Part shown: one piece after another, positions 32,290-45,090 of the stretch
How positions within the stretch are numbered: the stretch's first letter is position 1
Layout of the letters: the number at the start of each line of letters is the position of its first letter
Notes under the pieces: generated by a model
What the model saw: only the letters and a program-made list of their open reading frames with translations
Told to the model about the DNA's origin: nothing
Databases searched by the model: none
Assembly (NCBI RefSeq): GCF_033118175.1
Contig: NC_083701.1
Location: 9,629,501 to 9,693,500, forward strand
Reading direction: 5' to 3'
Source of the DNA: Dama dama
Taxonomy: Eukaryota > Chordata > Mammalia > Artiodactyla > Cervidae
DNA length: 64,000 nucleotides
Position numbers and translations under genes: made by a program

Positions 32290-33637
32290 AACATACCTGC
32301 ATTCATGCCTAAACTGACCTGAAACTAATCATGAAAAAACAACAGACAAAGTCAAATGGTGGGACATCTTGCAAGATATCTGGCATGGTCTCTTCCAAAG
32401 GGTCCGTGTCATGAGAACACACAAAAATGAGGATAACTTTCTGTTTGGGGAGACTGAATGCACATGATAACCAGGAGCAATGCTTGAAAATCAAGTGGAC
32501 TACATCAAACTTCAGCACCACGAAAGAAGAGATCAACCAAATGAAAAGGCAGCTATGATAAGGGAGAAAATATTTGCAACCATGTATTTGATAAGAGGAT
32601 AAAATCCAAAATATATAAAGAATTCGTACAACTCTGTAGCAAGAAAGCAAATACTCTGATTTTAAAAATGGGCAGAGAATCTGAATAGATATTTTCCCAA
32701 GAAGATATACAGATGGCACATGAAAAGGTGCTCAGCATCACTGATCATCAGGGGAATGCAAATTAAAAATGCAGTGAGATATCACCTCACACCTGTCAGA
32801 ATGGTTATCATCAAAAAGACAAGAAATAGAAAGTGTTGGTGAGGATGTGTAAAACAGGGATCCCTTGTGCACTGTTGGTGGGAATGTAAACTGGTGCAGC
32901 CACTATGGAGAACAGCATGGAGATTCCTCAAAAACTTAAAAATAGAGCTACCATATGGTCCAGCAGTCCCACTTCTGGATATATATATCCAAAGGAGATG
33001 AAATCAGTATTTTGAAGAGCTATTTGCAGTCCCATGTTCATTGCAGTATTATTTACAATAGGCAAGATATGGAAACAATTTGAGTGCCCATTGATGGATG
33101 AATGGATAAAGAAAATATGATATATACATGAGATGGAATATTTTCCAGCCGTAAGAAGAAGGAAATCTTGCTATTTGCAGCAACATAGATGGGCGTTACG
33201 CTAACAGACATATGTTAGAGACAAGTACTGTATTATCTCACTTATAAATACAATCTAAAAAAGTTGAACTGAGCACTGGAGATCAGATTGGTGGTTGCCA
33301 GTGGCAACCAGTTGGTGGTGGTACAGGAAATGGGTTAAGATGGTTAAGGGGTAAAAACTTTTACTTTTAAGATGATAGGTTCCGGGTTCTAATGTATAGG
33401 ATGGTGACTGTATTTAAAAATAACTCTGTTGTATAGTTGAAAGTTGCTTAAGAGAGCAAATCCTAACACTTCTCACCAAAAAATAATGAATAAATAAACT
33501 ATGTAAGGTGTTGGTTTTGTTTATGTGTTTATTGTAGTTATCATTTCATAAGGTATATGTGTATTTAATCATCATATTGTGTACCTTAAATGTACACAAT
33601 GTTACATGTCGACTGTATGTGCATAAAGCTGGAAAAA
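32290..33637 (+). repeat. L1M ORF2 3' part and 3'UTR (dead)
   Basis: Sense L1 order: ATATCACCTCACACCTGTCA, CCTTGTGCACTGTTGGTGGG, CATATGGTCCAGCAGTCCCA, GATGGATGAATGGATAAAG, GGTTGCCAGTGGC, then a 3'UTR. Many stops; no usable frame. The first 200 bp may be another L1M subfamily's 3'UTR. Confidence 0.85.
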
Positions 33638-33758
33638 ACACAAGCCAATGCAATTCATGATTCTTGATTGGACCTTGAATTTAAAAAATAAATAACAATG
33701 AAATAATATAGGGACAATTAAGAAGATTTGAACATGGAGTCCGTATTAGATAACATAT

Positions 33759-36565
33759 CAGTTCAGTTCAGTTGCTCAGTCATGTCTGACTCTTTGTGAC
33801 CCCATGGACTGCAGCAGGCCAGGCTTCCCTCTCTATCACCAACTTCCGGAGCTTGCTCAAACTCATGTCCATCAAGTTGGTAATGCCATCCAATTATCTC
33901 ATCCTCTGTCATCCCTTTCTCTTCCTCCCTTCAATCTTTCCCAGCATCAGGGTCTTTTCCAATGAGTCAGTTCTTTGCATCAGGTGGCCAAAGTATTGGA
34001 GCTTCAGCTTCAGCATCAGTCCTTCCAGTGAAGAATCAGAGTTGATTTCCTTTAGGATTGCCTGGTTGGATCTTCTTGCAGTCCAAAGGACTCTCAAGAG
34101 TCTTCTCCAACACCACAGTTCAGAAGCATCAATTCTTCGGTGCTCGGCTTTCTTTATAGTCCAACTCTCACATCCATACATGACCACTGGAAAAACCATA
34201 GTCTTGACTAGACGGACCTTTGTTAGCAAAGTAATGTCTCTGCTTTTTAATATGCTGTCTAGGTTGGTCTTAGCTTTCCTTCCAAGGAGCAAGTGTCTTG
34301 TAATTTCATGGCTGCTGTCACCATCTGTAATGATTTTGGAGCTCCAAAAAATAAAGTCTCTCACTATTTCTATTGTTTCCCCATCTGTTTGTGATGAAGT
34401 GATGGGACTGGATGCGATGATCTTCATTTTTTGAATGTTGAGTTTTAAGCCAACTTTTCACTCTCCTTTTTCACCCTCATCAAGAGACTCTTTAGTTCTT
34501 CTTCCCTTTCTGCCATAAGGGTGGTGTCATCTGCATATCTGAGGTTATTGATATTTCTCCCAGCAATCTTGATTCCAGCTTGTGCCTCATCCAGCTTGGC
34601 ATTTTGCATGATGTACTCTGCATATAAGTTAAATTAGCAGGGTGACAAAATACAGCCTTGATGTACTCCTTTCCTAATTTGGAACCAGTCTGTTTTTCCA
34701 TGTCTGGTTCTAACTGTTGCTTCTTGACCTGCATACAGATTTCTCAGGAGGCAGGTCATGTGGTCTAGTATTCCTATCTCTTTAAGAATTTTCCAGTTTG
34801 TTGTGATCTGCAGAGTCAAAGGCTTTGGCATAGTCAATAAAGCAGACTTAGATGTTTCTCTGGAGCTCTCTTGCTTTTTCAATGATCCAACAGATGTTGG
34901 CAATTTGATCTCTGGTTCCTCTGTCTTTTCTAAATCCAGTTTGGAAGTTCTTGGTTCATGTATTGTTGAAGTCTCACTTGGAGAATTTTGAGCATTACTT
35001 TGCTAGCATGTGAGATAAGTGCAATCGTGTGGTGGTTTGAACATTCTTTGGGATTGCCTTTCTTAGGGATTGGAATGAAAACTGACCTTTTCCAGTCCTG
35101 TGACCACTGCTGAGTTTTCCAAATTTTCTGGCATATTGAGTGCAGAACTTTCACAGCATCATCTTTTAGGATTTGAAACGGCTCAACTGGCATTCCATCA
35201 CCTCCACTGGCTTTGTTTGTAGTGATGCTTCCTAAGGCCCACTTGATTTTAAATTTCAGGATGTCTGGCTCTAGGTGAGTGATCACACCGTCATGGTTAT
35301 CTGGGTCATGAAGATCTTTTTTGTCTAGTTCTTCTGTGTATTCTTGGCACCTGTTTTCAGTATCTTCTGCTTCTGTTAGGTCCATACCATTTCTGTCCTT
35401 TATCGTGCCCATCTTTGCTTGAAATGCTCCCTTGGTGTCTCTAATTTTCTTGAAGCGATCTCTAGTCTTTCCCATTCTATTGTTTTCCTCTATTTCTTTG
35501 CACTGATCACTGAGAAGGGCTTTCTTGTCTCTCCTTGCGATTCTTTGGAACTCTGCATTAAAATGGGTATATCTTTCCTTTTCTCCTGTGCCTTTAGCTT
35601 TTCTTTTCTCAGCGATTTGTAAGGCATCCTCAGACAACCATTTTGCCTTTCTGCAGTTCTTTTTCTTGGGGATGGTCTTGACCCCTGCCTCCTGTACAAT
35701 GTCACGAACCTCCGTCCATAGTTCTTCAGGCACTCTGTCTATCAGATCTAATCCCTTGAATCTATTTGTCACTTCCACTGTATAATCATAAGGGATTTGA
35801 TTTAGGTCATACCTGAATAGTCTAGTGGTTTTCCCTACTTTCTTTAATTTCAGTCTGAATTTGGCAATAAGGAGTTCATGATCTGAGCCACAGTCATCTC
35901 CTGGTTTTGTTTTTGCCGAATGTGTACAGCTTCTCCATCTTTGGCTGCAAATAATATAATCAGTCTGATTTTGGTAGTGATCATCTGGTGATGTCCATGC
36001 GTAGAGTCTTCTCTTGTGTTGTTGGGAGAGGGTGTTTGCTATGACCAGTGCATTCTCTTGTCAAAACTCTGTTAGCCTTTGCCCTGCTTCATTTTGTACT
36101 CCAAGGCCACATTTGCTTGTTACTCCAGGTATCTCATGATGTCCTACTTTTGCATTCCAGTCCCCTATGATGAAAAGGACATCTTTTTTGTGTGTTAGTT
36201 TTAGAAGATCTTGTAGGTCTTCATAGAACCATTTACTTCAGTTTCTTCAGCATTACTGCATACGGCATAGCCTTGGATCACTGTGATACTGAATAGTTTG
36301 CCTTGGAAATGAACTGAGATCATTCTGTCATTTTTGAGATTGCACCCAAGTACTGCATTTCGGACTCTTTTGTTGACTATGAGGGCTACTCCATTTCTTC
36401 TAAGGGATTCTTGCCCACAGTAGTGGATATAATAGTCATCTGAATTAAATTTGCCCATTCTAGTACATTTTAGTCCACTGATTCCTAAAACGTCAATGTT
36501 CACTCTTGCCATCTCCAGTTTCACTTCCAGTTTACCTTGCTTCATGGATGTTAGATTCCAGGACA
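33759..36565 (-). mobile_element. BovB (RTE) LINE, 5'-truncated, about 2.8 kb, frameshifted
   Basis: Runs right to left: part of the APE-type endonuclease (36569-36201, starting near NLTSMKQGKLEV), a linker and RT N-terminal part (35778-34930, with LWTEVRDIVQEAG and NKASGGDGMP), RT core pieces (34903-34634), then the C-terminal region (34427-33909, with LVKTMVFPVVMYGCESW), ending in the CAGTT-type terminus. The pieces lie in at least three frames, so the element is dead. No clear target duplication seen. Antisense to KCNQ3. Confidence 0.95.
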
Positions 36566-36569
36566 TCAA

Positions 36570-37136
36570 ATTTGGACATTATATATCCAAATTTAATTTC
36601 TTGAGTATGATAATTTCTTTGTGGTTATGCAGATGAATGTTTTTTTAAAGAGGTGCATGCTGTAATATTTAGTGGTGAAGTGTCATGATATCTGCAACTT
36701 ACTTTCCACTGGTTCAGCACAGATGCAGACTATGCAAATGTGTGTGTATGTGCACGTACTTCTTGTGCATACAGGGGAAGAGCGAGAAGGAGGCCAACAG
36801 GATGAAGATAATTAACTAGGAAATATGTATATATGTGTGGATTGTATTTCCTTCCTAATTAAAAATTTTTGATAAAAAGTTAAAAATACTTTTTTTTTAT
36901 TTTTAAAACAAAAGAAGACCAAACACCCACAGACTGCACAAAGCACATGCATGAATCCAGATGAAGGTTCCAGCCCAGAAATCGATACCATTGTTCTGAA
37001 GGCGTCAGACATCTTTGTAAAGTGATTCTATTATGGAGTCAGACCTGAAAACCTTTAACTGAGCTGAACAGGCTTTCCCAGATTCATAGATTCTGTATAG
37101 ACAGTTCCTCAAATTTCCTCTCCACTTTGGGCTTTT
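36570..37136. other. unclassified AT-rich intron
   Basis: Contains T-runs near 36892 and 37133; no gene or repeat recognised. Confidence 0.4.
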
Positions 37137-37625
37137 TTTTTTTAATAATAATTTTTTAAATTAAAACAATGTTTATTGGATATAGTTGACTTACAGTGTT
37201 GTGTTAGCTTCAGATGTGCAGCTGATTATGCATACATGCTGTGCTGCGCTTAGTCACTCAGTCATGTCCAACTATGCAACCCTGTCAAGTGCCTCTGTCC
37301 ATGGGGATTCTCCAGGCAAGAATACTGGAATGGGTTGCCATACCCTCCTCCAGGGGATCTTCACTGCACAGGGATCGAACCCAGGTCTCCTGCATTGCAG
37401 GTAGATTCTTTACCATCTGAGCCACCAGGGAAGCCCAGGAATATTGGAGTGGGTAGCCTATCCCTTCTCCAGTGGATCTTCCTGACCCAGGAATTGAACT
37501 GGGATCTCCTGCATTGCAGGCAGATTCTTTACCAACTGAGCTACCAGGGAAGCCCTTATACATACATACTCAGATTCTTCTCCCTTATAGGTTATTACAA
37601 AATATTGAGTACAGTTCCATGTCTT
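37137..37625 (-). mobile_element. artiodactyl L1 3' end (antisense), split by a SINE
   Basis: GTTGACTTACAGTGTTGTGT before and GGTTATTACAAAATATTGAG after the SINE at 37235-37556 make one L1 3' region. Confidence 0.75.
37235..37556 (-). repeat. dimeric Bov-tA SINE
   Basis: Reverse tail, then head ending GCCACCAGGGAAGCCC at about 37436, then a second head copy ending GCTACCAGGGAAGCCC. Nested in L1. Confidence 0.9.
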
Positions 37626-39188
37626 TGTCAAGGTTATGGGAAGTACCCAGTAGAAAGGAGCAGATTAGCATGCTATGGTCATTCATTTTAAGGCCACACT
37701 TAGTGACTGAAGTGCCAAGCTTTGGAAAAGCCAGAACACTGTGGAAGATGAGCAATGTATGATTCTTTCCCTCTGGAGATAGAGACTGGAAACAACTCAG
37801 TGTACATAGTCCAGCAAATGCAGGAATGGGATGCAGATGAGGAATCCAGGCATGCAGATTGGGGAAGGCACTGTGGTCTCCTGTGTTAAGGGAGACTTCT
37901 CCAAAGGAGGTATAAACAGTAGGGAGAAGATGAAATAACCTACTGAGAGTCCTGTTGACTCATCTCCCCCTCCTGCTTGGAGGACAGAAGGCTACCTTCA
38001 GTTAAATCAAATACTGAATTACTATTTTTGCATTATTTGGAGGCTCCCTCTTTCATCTGTATTCAATAAAAATATTCCATTGACGTCTAAAATGTTCATA
38101 AATCAAGTGTGACCCTATGGTATTTTGCCGAGAATCAAGGTCCTGCTCTCTTTCTCTTTTTAGCATGGGTTTTGAAGTTTTGACAGAATGAAAGCAAAAT
38201 TTGTCACATCTTTGGACCACAGAGCAGTGTGAAGGAAAGCAAGGAAAATATCTTCAAAGGTGGATTGAATAAAAACCTATTTTAGACACAGTGACATGCA
38301 GTTTTGGTGTGGGGTGGCGGGAGACAACTGTGAGTTTGTTAGAAATGTGTTGGACATGTTGTTTGAAGAGCTGCGTTAACGGTGTGATTCAGATACCTCC
38401 CTTATCTCGTAATCTGAAGATACTTTCTGTATGGGATTGATGAAGACTCCCATGAGGCAGTGTATGAGGAAGCACTTTGGAAAGTACAGAGGGTATGGCA
38501 TTCTGAGGTAGCATCCTCCTAAAGCTGCATGCGGAGCAGACAGGTCCTACAGTTGGGTTTTGAGCATTTGCCCCGGGACAGATTTGCCACATTTCTGTCT
38601 GTGTTGCATCACCTGAACATTGCTGCATATTTTAATCAGGAACCCATCAGTGGTATGACTTAGCATGTGTTCTGTAGGGATGTTGGCTTCCCTAAGATGA
38701 CCGCCTTTTAGGAGAATGAAGAGGAAGCAGTTCGGAGATGACAAGACTGAAGTCGAAAATGACAAGACAGCAGTCAGTACCAATTTGGCAGGTGTCATAG
38801 GATATAAAACAGACCCAATCCAATTGTACCCTGTTGGGTGGGACTTTTCATTTGGCCACAGGAGGGATAGAGAAGTTTGTCTGGAGTGTTTTCTTGAGAG
38901 AATAAAATGGGTTGTAACTTGGGAACAAGGTTGCTTCTTGCATATAGTTCATGAAAAATGAGAGTCAGGACCGATGGAGCTGGCTTGCAGGACTTCCTGT
39001 ACAGAAGCCCACTTGGCTTCCTCCTGACATGGGCTTCTGTCAATGCTGATGTCCTCGGGGAGGGGATCTCCTTTTCCTCCTCTCCACCTTCCTCTCCTTC
39101 TAAAGACATAGCATCGTCTGGACCCTGTAAGAGTATAACAGTCCAGTTTGTTATTGTTGTTCAGTCACTCTGTGTGTGTGTGTGTGTA
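37626..39188. other. mostly unique intron with (GT)10 at its end
   Basis: No exon signal. A SINE-tail-like phrase (TTGTTGTTCAGTCACTC) precedes the GT run at 39168-39188. Confidence 0.5.
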
Positions 39189-39363
39189 TAAAAGTCACTC
39201 AGTTGTGTCCAACTCTTTGCAATCCCATGGACTATACACTTCATGGAATTCTCCAGGCCAGAATACTGCAGTGGGTAGCCTTTCCCTTCTCCAGGGGATC
39301 TTCCCAACCCAGGGATCGAACCCAGTTCTCCCGCTGCAGGTAGATTCTTTACCAGCTGAGTCA
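39189..39363 (-). repeat. Bov-tA SINE (short-tail form)
   Basis: AACTCTTTGCAATCCCATGG tail carrying the same deletion as the dimeric elements, to GATTCTTTACCAGCTGAGTC. Abuts a BovB piece. Confidence 0.9.
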
Positions 39364-39645
39364 CACTAAGTCGTGTCTGACTCTTCACGATCCCATGGAC
39401 CGCAGCACATCAGGCTCCCCTGTCCTTCAGTATCTCCCAGAGTTTGCTCAGGTTCATGTCCTTTGAGTTGGTGATGCTGTCTAACCGTCTCATCCTCTGC
39501 TGCCCTCTTCTCCTTTTGCCTTCAGTCTTTCGCAGCATGAAAGTCTTTTCCACTGAGCTCTTCACAACAGTTGGCCAAAGTACTGGAGCTTCAGCAACAC
39601 TCCTTACAATGAACACTCAGGGTTCATTTCCTTGGGGCATATTAA
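39364..39645 (-). mobile_element. BovB LINE 3' fragment (old)
   Basis: AGTCGTGTCTGACTCTTCAC, TTCATGTCCTTTGAGTTGG and GTTGGCCAAAGTACTGGAGC; more diverged than the others. Confidence 0.85.
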
Positions 39646-39824
39646 ACTAACTTATTGATAATAAGCATCTATGTCATGTAGTTTATCGTATTCCCTCTTG
39701 GACCATCCTACCAGGACACTTGCTTCAGAAGTGGCTGTTAGCAGGGCCCTTCTTACAAATTGGCCAAATCTGCTTTTCCTAAGTCAGCGTTATATCTGGA
39801 GTTTCTTTTTTCTTTGGAAAAAAA

Positions 39825-40012
39825 AATTTTTTTTATGTGGACGATCTTTAAAGTTTTTTTAAAAAAATTTGTTACAATATTGTTTCTGTTTTCTGTTTTG
39901 GTTTTTCCACGGTGAGGCATAAGTGGGATCTTAGCTTCCCAACCAGGACTCGAACCCACATCCTCTGCATTGGAAGGGGAGGTCTTAACCACTGGAGCGC
40001 CAGGGAAGACCC
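39825..40012 (-). repeat. CHR-type SINE
   Basis: T-rich start, AGTGGGATCTTAGCTTCCCA, ACCAGGACTCGAACCCACAT and CCACTGGAGCGCCAGGGAAG. Confidence 0.85.
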
Positions 40013-40434
40013 CCCTGGACTTTCTTTGCCATTAGATTCTGTGTAAACCTACCATAGCAGTTCAAGTCCAATTCTGTCTTTATGGATGTCTTTTGTGGGG
40101 GATGGGGTGAAATATTATCTAACATGACTTGAAAATATTGAGCCATTCCAGGCCCTCTCTACTAATGGAAAATCACTCAGCGCTATCACTCTATATATCT
40201 CCCTACTCCTTCCCGTTCCTGAAACCCCAGCTTCCACTTTATCCCACCCCATGTGTATCAGTTTCAGATGCTTCTCCACCTATAGTGAGGTCAGTCCAGG
40301 AAATGAAACCTTAGAAGTCAGCAAGTCTAATCAAGTTAGTCAGTAGGTAGTTACTTAAGGGAAATTTGTGAGATGTTTGAACCTGGAGACAGGCACTTGG
40401 CAGATGACAAAAATCAGAGGCGATCAGAATTGTA

Positions 40435-40525
40435 GAGAGGAAACTGAGGTGCAGCGCAGTGGGAAACTTGCCTAAGGTCACTTTGATGGCAGAGGGAGAA
40501 CTTGAACTCAGATCTTCTTTCGAGG
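40435..40525 (-). repeat. MIR SINE fragment
   Basis: GAGGAAACTGAGGTGCAGCG and TTGCCTAAGGTCACTTTGAT. Confidence 0.75.
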
Positions 40526-40647
40526 CTGGCTTCCACTCAGCCGCATCAGTTTCCTTCGTGGCCCTCCAGTGGCTGTGTAGTGATGGAGAAGTATTACCCA
40601 CAGTGTGATTTCTTTCAGTTGCACTGTCTTGTCATCTGGATCAAATA

Positions 40648-40980
40648 CAGTAAGTTCCCTACATACCGGTTCCATTCTGAGAGTGTGTTTGTAAGTCCAG
40701 TTTCTTAATAAGTCCAACTAAGTTGGTCTAGGTACCTGTATAGTTACCTAATTACCTAATTAGCCTATATGGCCAACTAACACAATTGGCTGTATAGTAC
40801 TGTATTGTAATAGATGTATAATACTTTTCACCCAAGTAATACATAAAAAATAAACACTTTTAATCTTACAGTGCAGTATCTTGAAAAGTACCGTAGTACA
40901 ACACAATAGCTGGCATACAGGGGCATGTTTGCATCTTTGAAAGATCGCAACTTGAAGGTTTATATGTAGGGGACTTATTG
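40648..40980. repeat. Tigger/pogo-like non-autonomous DNA transposon
   Basis: Inverted ends CAGTAAGTTCCCTACATA and TATGTAGGGGACTTATTG, preceded by TA as Tc1/mariner-class elements require. Internal AT-rich part includes ACAATTGGCTGTATAGTACT. No transposase frame. Confidence 0.7.
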
Positions 40981-41439
40981 TGAACAGGAGAAAGAATAAA
41001 GTCAAGTGCAGACTAATCAGGAGGCTCTCATTCACAGTCCTCTTGCCAAGGGAGGCTTCTCTTCCTGTTGAAATTCCCAATGCCTCCCTCCCCTTTACTC
41101 CACCCTGCACCACCCCCCCCTCCGCCCAAATCCAGCCCTTTCCCAAAAGTCATAGAAAATACCCTCTGATCTCCCCTGAGCCCAGCATTGAATTGGGGCA
41201 TTCAAAACCCATCATATCAATGGTAACTAATGTTTTTAACCACCTGGGTTGTTATACTGTCACCTGTGGGGCAGCACCATCATCTGGTCCATTCATAGAA
41301 ACCTGATCTGTTGTCATTAATAACAGTCACTGACGTTTATAGACTTATTTCCCTGTGTCCTGTCGGGCTAAGCGCTCTTGATGGCTTTTCTGAGGTGTGC
41401 CTGAGAGCCCAATCCCCAGGAGACCAAAGCTCTCACCCT

Positions 41440-41605
41440 GAGCCCTGGGTTAATTTGCTTTGTGGTCTCCAACAAGTCATTGTACTTCTAATAGCCTCAG
41501 TGATTCATCTGATGAATGGCCCTCAAGTTCTCAGCTCTACACATGATTTAAAGGATTAAATGAATGAGTTCATGGATGTACTCAGCAAAGGCTAACACTG
41601 CGTCT
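41440..41605 (+). repeat. MIR SINE
   Basis: CTCCAACAAGTCATTGTACT and AAAGGATTAAATGAATGAG. Confidence 0.6.
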
Positions 41606-41942
41606 TACTTTGTATCCTTCCAGAAACTCCCTGAGGCAAGGTGCTCAGTACCAGTGGTTTATTTAACATAAGGTTGTGCTGTCTTGTGTTCATTATCTCC
41701 CCTTTGAGGAGTCTTCTTGGATATTTTTTCCCCCTGATTGCCCCACCCATGATGTTTTAATTACAGTACACTGTGTAACTCTTTATGTACTGTATGAATT
41801 TCTGGGCTCCATATATTAAAAGTGTATGATTTTCTTCCCCAACCCCACTTCTAAGAATCAATTTTGTCCCCTTAGAGGCACTACCTCCTCTATTGAGAAT
41901 GCATGATTTAGGAGATAATTCCAAGAAAAACTGGAAAAATAT

Positions 41943-42024
41943 TGGGCTGGCCAAGAAGTTTGTTTGGGCTTTTCTGTAAGATGAGACAGAATAAACTTAG
42001 AATGAACTTTTTGGGCAGGCCAGT
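41943..42024. repeat. mariner-type MITE (ruminant)
   Basis: About 80-bp element with inverted ends GGCTGGCCAAGAAGTTTGTT and AATGAACTTTTTGGGCAGGC and the central TTTTCTGTAAGATG. The right half has decayed. Confidence 0.8.
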
Positions 42025-42567
42025 AAGTAAAATTGGAGCACGTGGGGGAAATAAGACAGGAAAGAGAAAGGAGACTATAAAGATGCATTTATCATCAAGC
42101 AGGTTACCATGGGGGTTAATTAAAGCTGGTCCTCCCAGGAAACTTTGGAATGCAGCATAGAACAGTGCAGAATTATCAGCAGACTCCATCCATCATTGAC
42201 TCAGGGCTTATCCCAGGGGTATTACCTCTCAGAAAAAGCCCTGAAACAAAAATGGGAGTGTTTGCCAAAGGTATTTGTTTGCAGAAGGTCACCTTTGGCA
42301 GGTGCTGGGAGTGGGTGCTGAGGTAGGGGTGGGAGGGGCATTGACAGTAATTACTGTACACTGTCTAGTTCTTAAGTGAAGAAAATATTGGAACTCGAGG
42401 TTCACAAATGTTTCTGTGTTTTTTTGCATTGGTTCTTAAGTAAAGGAAGTCTCGTGGCCTAAGGGTCATGGTAATTCTGTAGTGTTTTTCCCCCTCATTA
42501 ATTTTTCATTTAAGAAAGTCAGGGGAAAAAAATAGGAATTGAAAGTATTTGTAAATGTGTTGATTCA

Positions 42568-42769
42568 TGTGTGCTCAGTCATGTCTGACTCTTTGCAACC
42601 CCATGGACGGTAGCCCGCCAGGCTCCTCTGTCCTTGGATGTTTCCAGGCAAGAAAACTGGAGAGGGTTACCATTTCCTTCTCCAGGAGACCTTCCCCACC
42701 CAGGGATAGAACCTGTGTCTCCTGCATAAAGCAGATTCTTTATCGCGGAATCACCTGGGGAACCCACAC
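42568..42769 (-). repeat. Bov-tA SINE with target-site duplication
   Basis: Full reverse element between TGATTCA at 42561-42567 and 42770-42776. Confidence 0.92.
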
Positions 42770-42853
42770 TGATTCAGTGCCTGGTATCTAATGATAGCCA
42801 AGCTTTTTGACCTCTTACTGTATGTAGGATTGTAGAGTTCTCACCATGAAACC

Positions 42854-43060
42854 TGATTTCCCAGGTGGCGCAATGGTGAAGAGTCCGCCTGCGCATGCAG
42901 CAGACACAGGTTCTATCCTTGGGTGGGGAAGATCCCCCGGAGAAGGAAATGGCAACCCAGTCCAGTATTACTGCCTGGAGAACTCCATGGACAGAGGAGC
43001 CTGGCAGTCTACGGTCCATGGGGTTGCAAAGAGTCAGACACGACTGAGTGACTAAGCGCA
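42854..43060 (+). repeat. Bov-tA SINE with 12-bp target-site duplication
   Basis: Forward element between CACCATGAAACC at 42842-42853 and 43061-43072 (perfect). Forms an inverted pair with 42568-42769. Confidence 0.94.
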
Positions 43061-43072
43061 CACCATGAAACC

Positions 43073-43560
43073 AGGTCATTATCCTTTGGGGGTGGGACTG
43101 CATCCTTGTTGAAATTCTAGTGTGTTCACATCTTAGTAATTCTCCCCAAATATAGCGGAGAGTTATTTTAAATAAGCACAGAGAACTTTAGTCCTGCTGA
43201 CACTATCGTTTGGAGTGACTTTTTGATACTTTCAAAGAATTAAGAGTTTTACTAACATATAATGTGAGAAACATTAGCACTTTCAAAATAAGATTAAAAT
43301 AGGTATTCTGGTTGCTCTTGCAGACACATCTTTTGCTGAGAAAATGGCAGGTCTTGGTTGTGAAGGGCGGTACTGTGACTTCCACCGTTTGCCTCAGTTC
43401 TGGTTTCCTGGTAAAGTAATTAGCATCCACCTTCAGGATTCCAGAATGTTAATAGGAATGTTGAGATTTCTTCTTGAATTCCTCCAGGAATTAGGTACCA
43501 TGGTTTCAATACCTTATTTGGGAAGAAATCTCATTGGCATTTTTTGTTGTTGTTGTTTAA
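43073..43560. other. unclassified intron
   Basis: No repeat family or exon recognised. Confidence 0.4.
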
Positions 43561-43565
43561 CATGT

Positions 43566-43766
43566 TATTCCTCAGTTTTGTCTGACTCTTTTGTGACCCC
43601 ATGAACTGCAGCCCACCAGGCTCCTTTGTCCATGGAATTTCCCAGGCAAGCATATTGGAGTGGGTTGCCATTTTCTTCTCCAGGAGATCTTGCTGACCCA
43701 GGGATTGAACTTGAGTCTCCTACAATGCAGGTGGATTTTTTACCATGAGCCACAAGGGAAGTCCTT
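43566..43766 (-). repeat. Bov-tA SINE
   Basis: TTTTGTGACCCCATGAACTG to CATGAGCCACAAGGGAAGTC. Confidence 0.9.
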
Positions 43767-43822
43767 TTTTGAACATATTTGCCTCCAAATATCCATCTGC
43801 TCAGCAAATTCAAGGAATTCTT

Positions 43823-43998
43823 TTTTATTTAATATGTATTTGGCTTCACCAGGTCTTGGTTGCAGCAGGCAGGATCTTCAGTGGTGGCATGTGAACTCTT
43901 AGTTGCAGCATGTGGGATCTAGTTTCCTGACCAGGGATCAAACCCAGGCCTCTGCATTGAGAATGCAGAGTCTTAGCCACTGGACCACTAGGGAAGTC
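43823..43998 (-). repeat. CHR-type SINE
   Basis: GGTTGCAGCAGGCAGGATCT, GACCAGGGATCAAACCCAGG and CACTGGACCACTAGGGAAGT. Confidence 0.85.
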
Positions 43999-44381
43999 CC
44001 TAACTCAAGGTATTCCAACTCATCATTCAGCCGACATTGACTTCAGACCTAGAAGATGCCAGCCCTTGGACTAAGAATAGGGGATACAGGGATGAATAAA
44101 TTAGTTTCTGTCCTTTCTGTCCAAGGTCAAGTAGGTGTAAATAACTGCAGAGTGGTGTAATACTTTAATATATGCATATGCCGAGTCTATGTGAGGCTCA
44201 AGTAAAATTGTCAGCCTTGTTTAAATGAGTCAGGGCAAATTTCCATCAACAAGAAGGAGATTTCATCATACATATAGGGTTGAAGATGGTGTTTTCCTTT
44301 TCTGATGTGCAACCCTGATTATAACTGTGTCACATGTTTAGAAATCAGAGGTCTGATTTATTCTCACAATAAAAGAAAGAT

Positions 44382-44588
44382 AGCCTCCTAGATGGCTCAG
44401 TGGTAAAGAATCTGCCTGCCAGTACAGGAGACGTGGGTTTGATTCCTAGGTTGGAAAGATCCCCTGGAGGAGGAAATGGCAACCCACTCCAGTATTCTTA
44501 TGTGGGAAATCCCGTGGACAGGGGAGCCTGCCGAGCTACAGGCCTTGGGGTTGCAAGAATCGGATACAGCTGAGCGACTGAGCACCCA
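44382..44588 (+). repeat. Bov-tA SINE
   Basis: CTAGATGGCTCAGTGGTAAA head, GGTTTGATTCCTAGG B-box region, and tail GATACAGCTGAGCGACTGAG. Confidence 0.92.
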
Positions 44589-44849
44589 CTGCAGCCTGTG
44601 CTAAAGGAAATGTGTTGAAATTGATCAAGAGCGAGTGGGATCTTAGGGCCTAGCACTGAATGAACCTTGAGTTGAGCCACTTAAAGAGGCTGGAGACTTG
44701 TTTTCTAGCTCTACTTTTCCCATGTACAAATACTGATTCTTTGCAGCCCAGCGCCTCATACAACACCTGGCCCACCAGATACTCAGTTTTGGGTAAATGC
44801 ACACAGTGCTAATCCTAAGAGGTATACAGGTGAAATAAGTGTACAGGTG

Positions 44850-45090
44850 AAGTAAGAGAAGCAGAAGTGGATGCAAGGAAGACCTGATTTTGAATCCTGG
44901 CCATCATGTGCTTTAGCCAAGTAACCTTGAGTGAACCGCTTAATCAGCCTAAACCTGTTTCCTCAGCTGTAATATAGAACTTGCTTATTCACATGGTTGT
45001 TTTAAAGATTCAATAAAACATCTGTAATAGAGTCCAGAGCCTTGGTTTGGGCTTATGGTTGGCATTAGATAAATGGCTGTTCCCTCTTCA
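44850..45090 (+). repeat. MIR SINE
   Basis: GACCTGATTTTGAATCCTGG, CCAAGTAACCTTGAGTGAAC and GTTTCCTCAGCTGTAATA; one of the better preserved MIRs here. Confidence 0.82.

Noticed and set aside
34930..35778. A 282-codon reverse ORF as a host gene
   Set aside because: It is the linker and RT N-terminal part of a dead BovB LINE.
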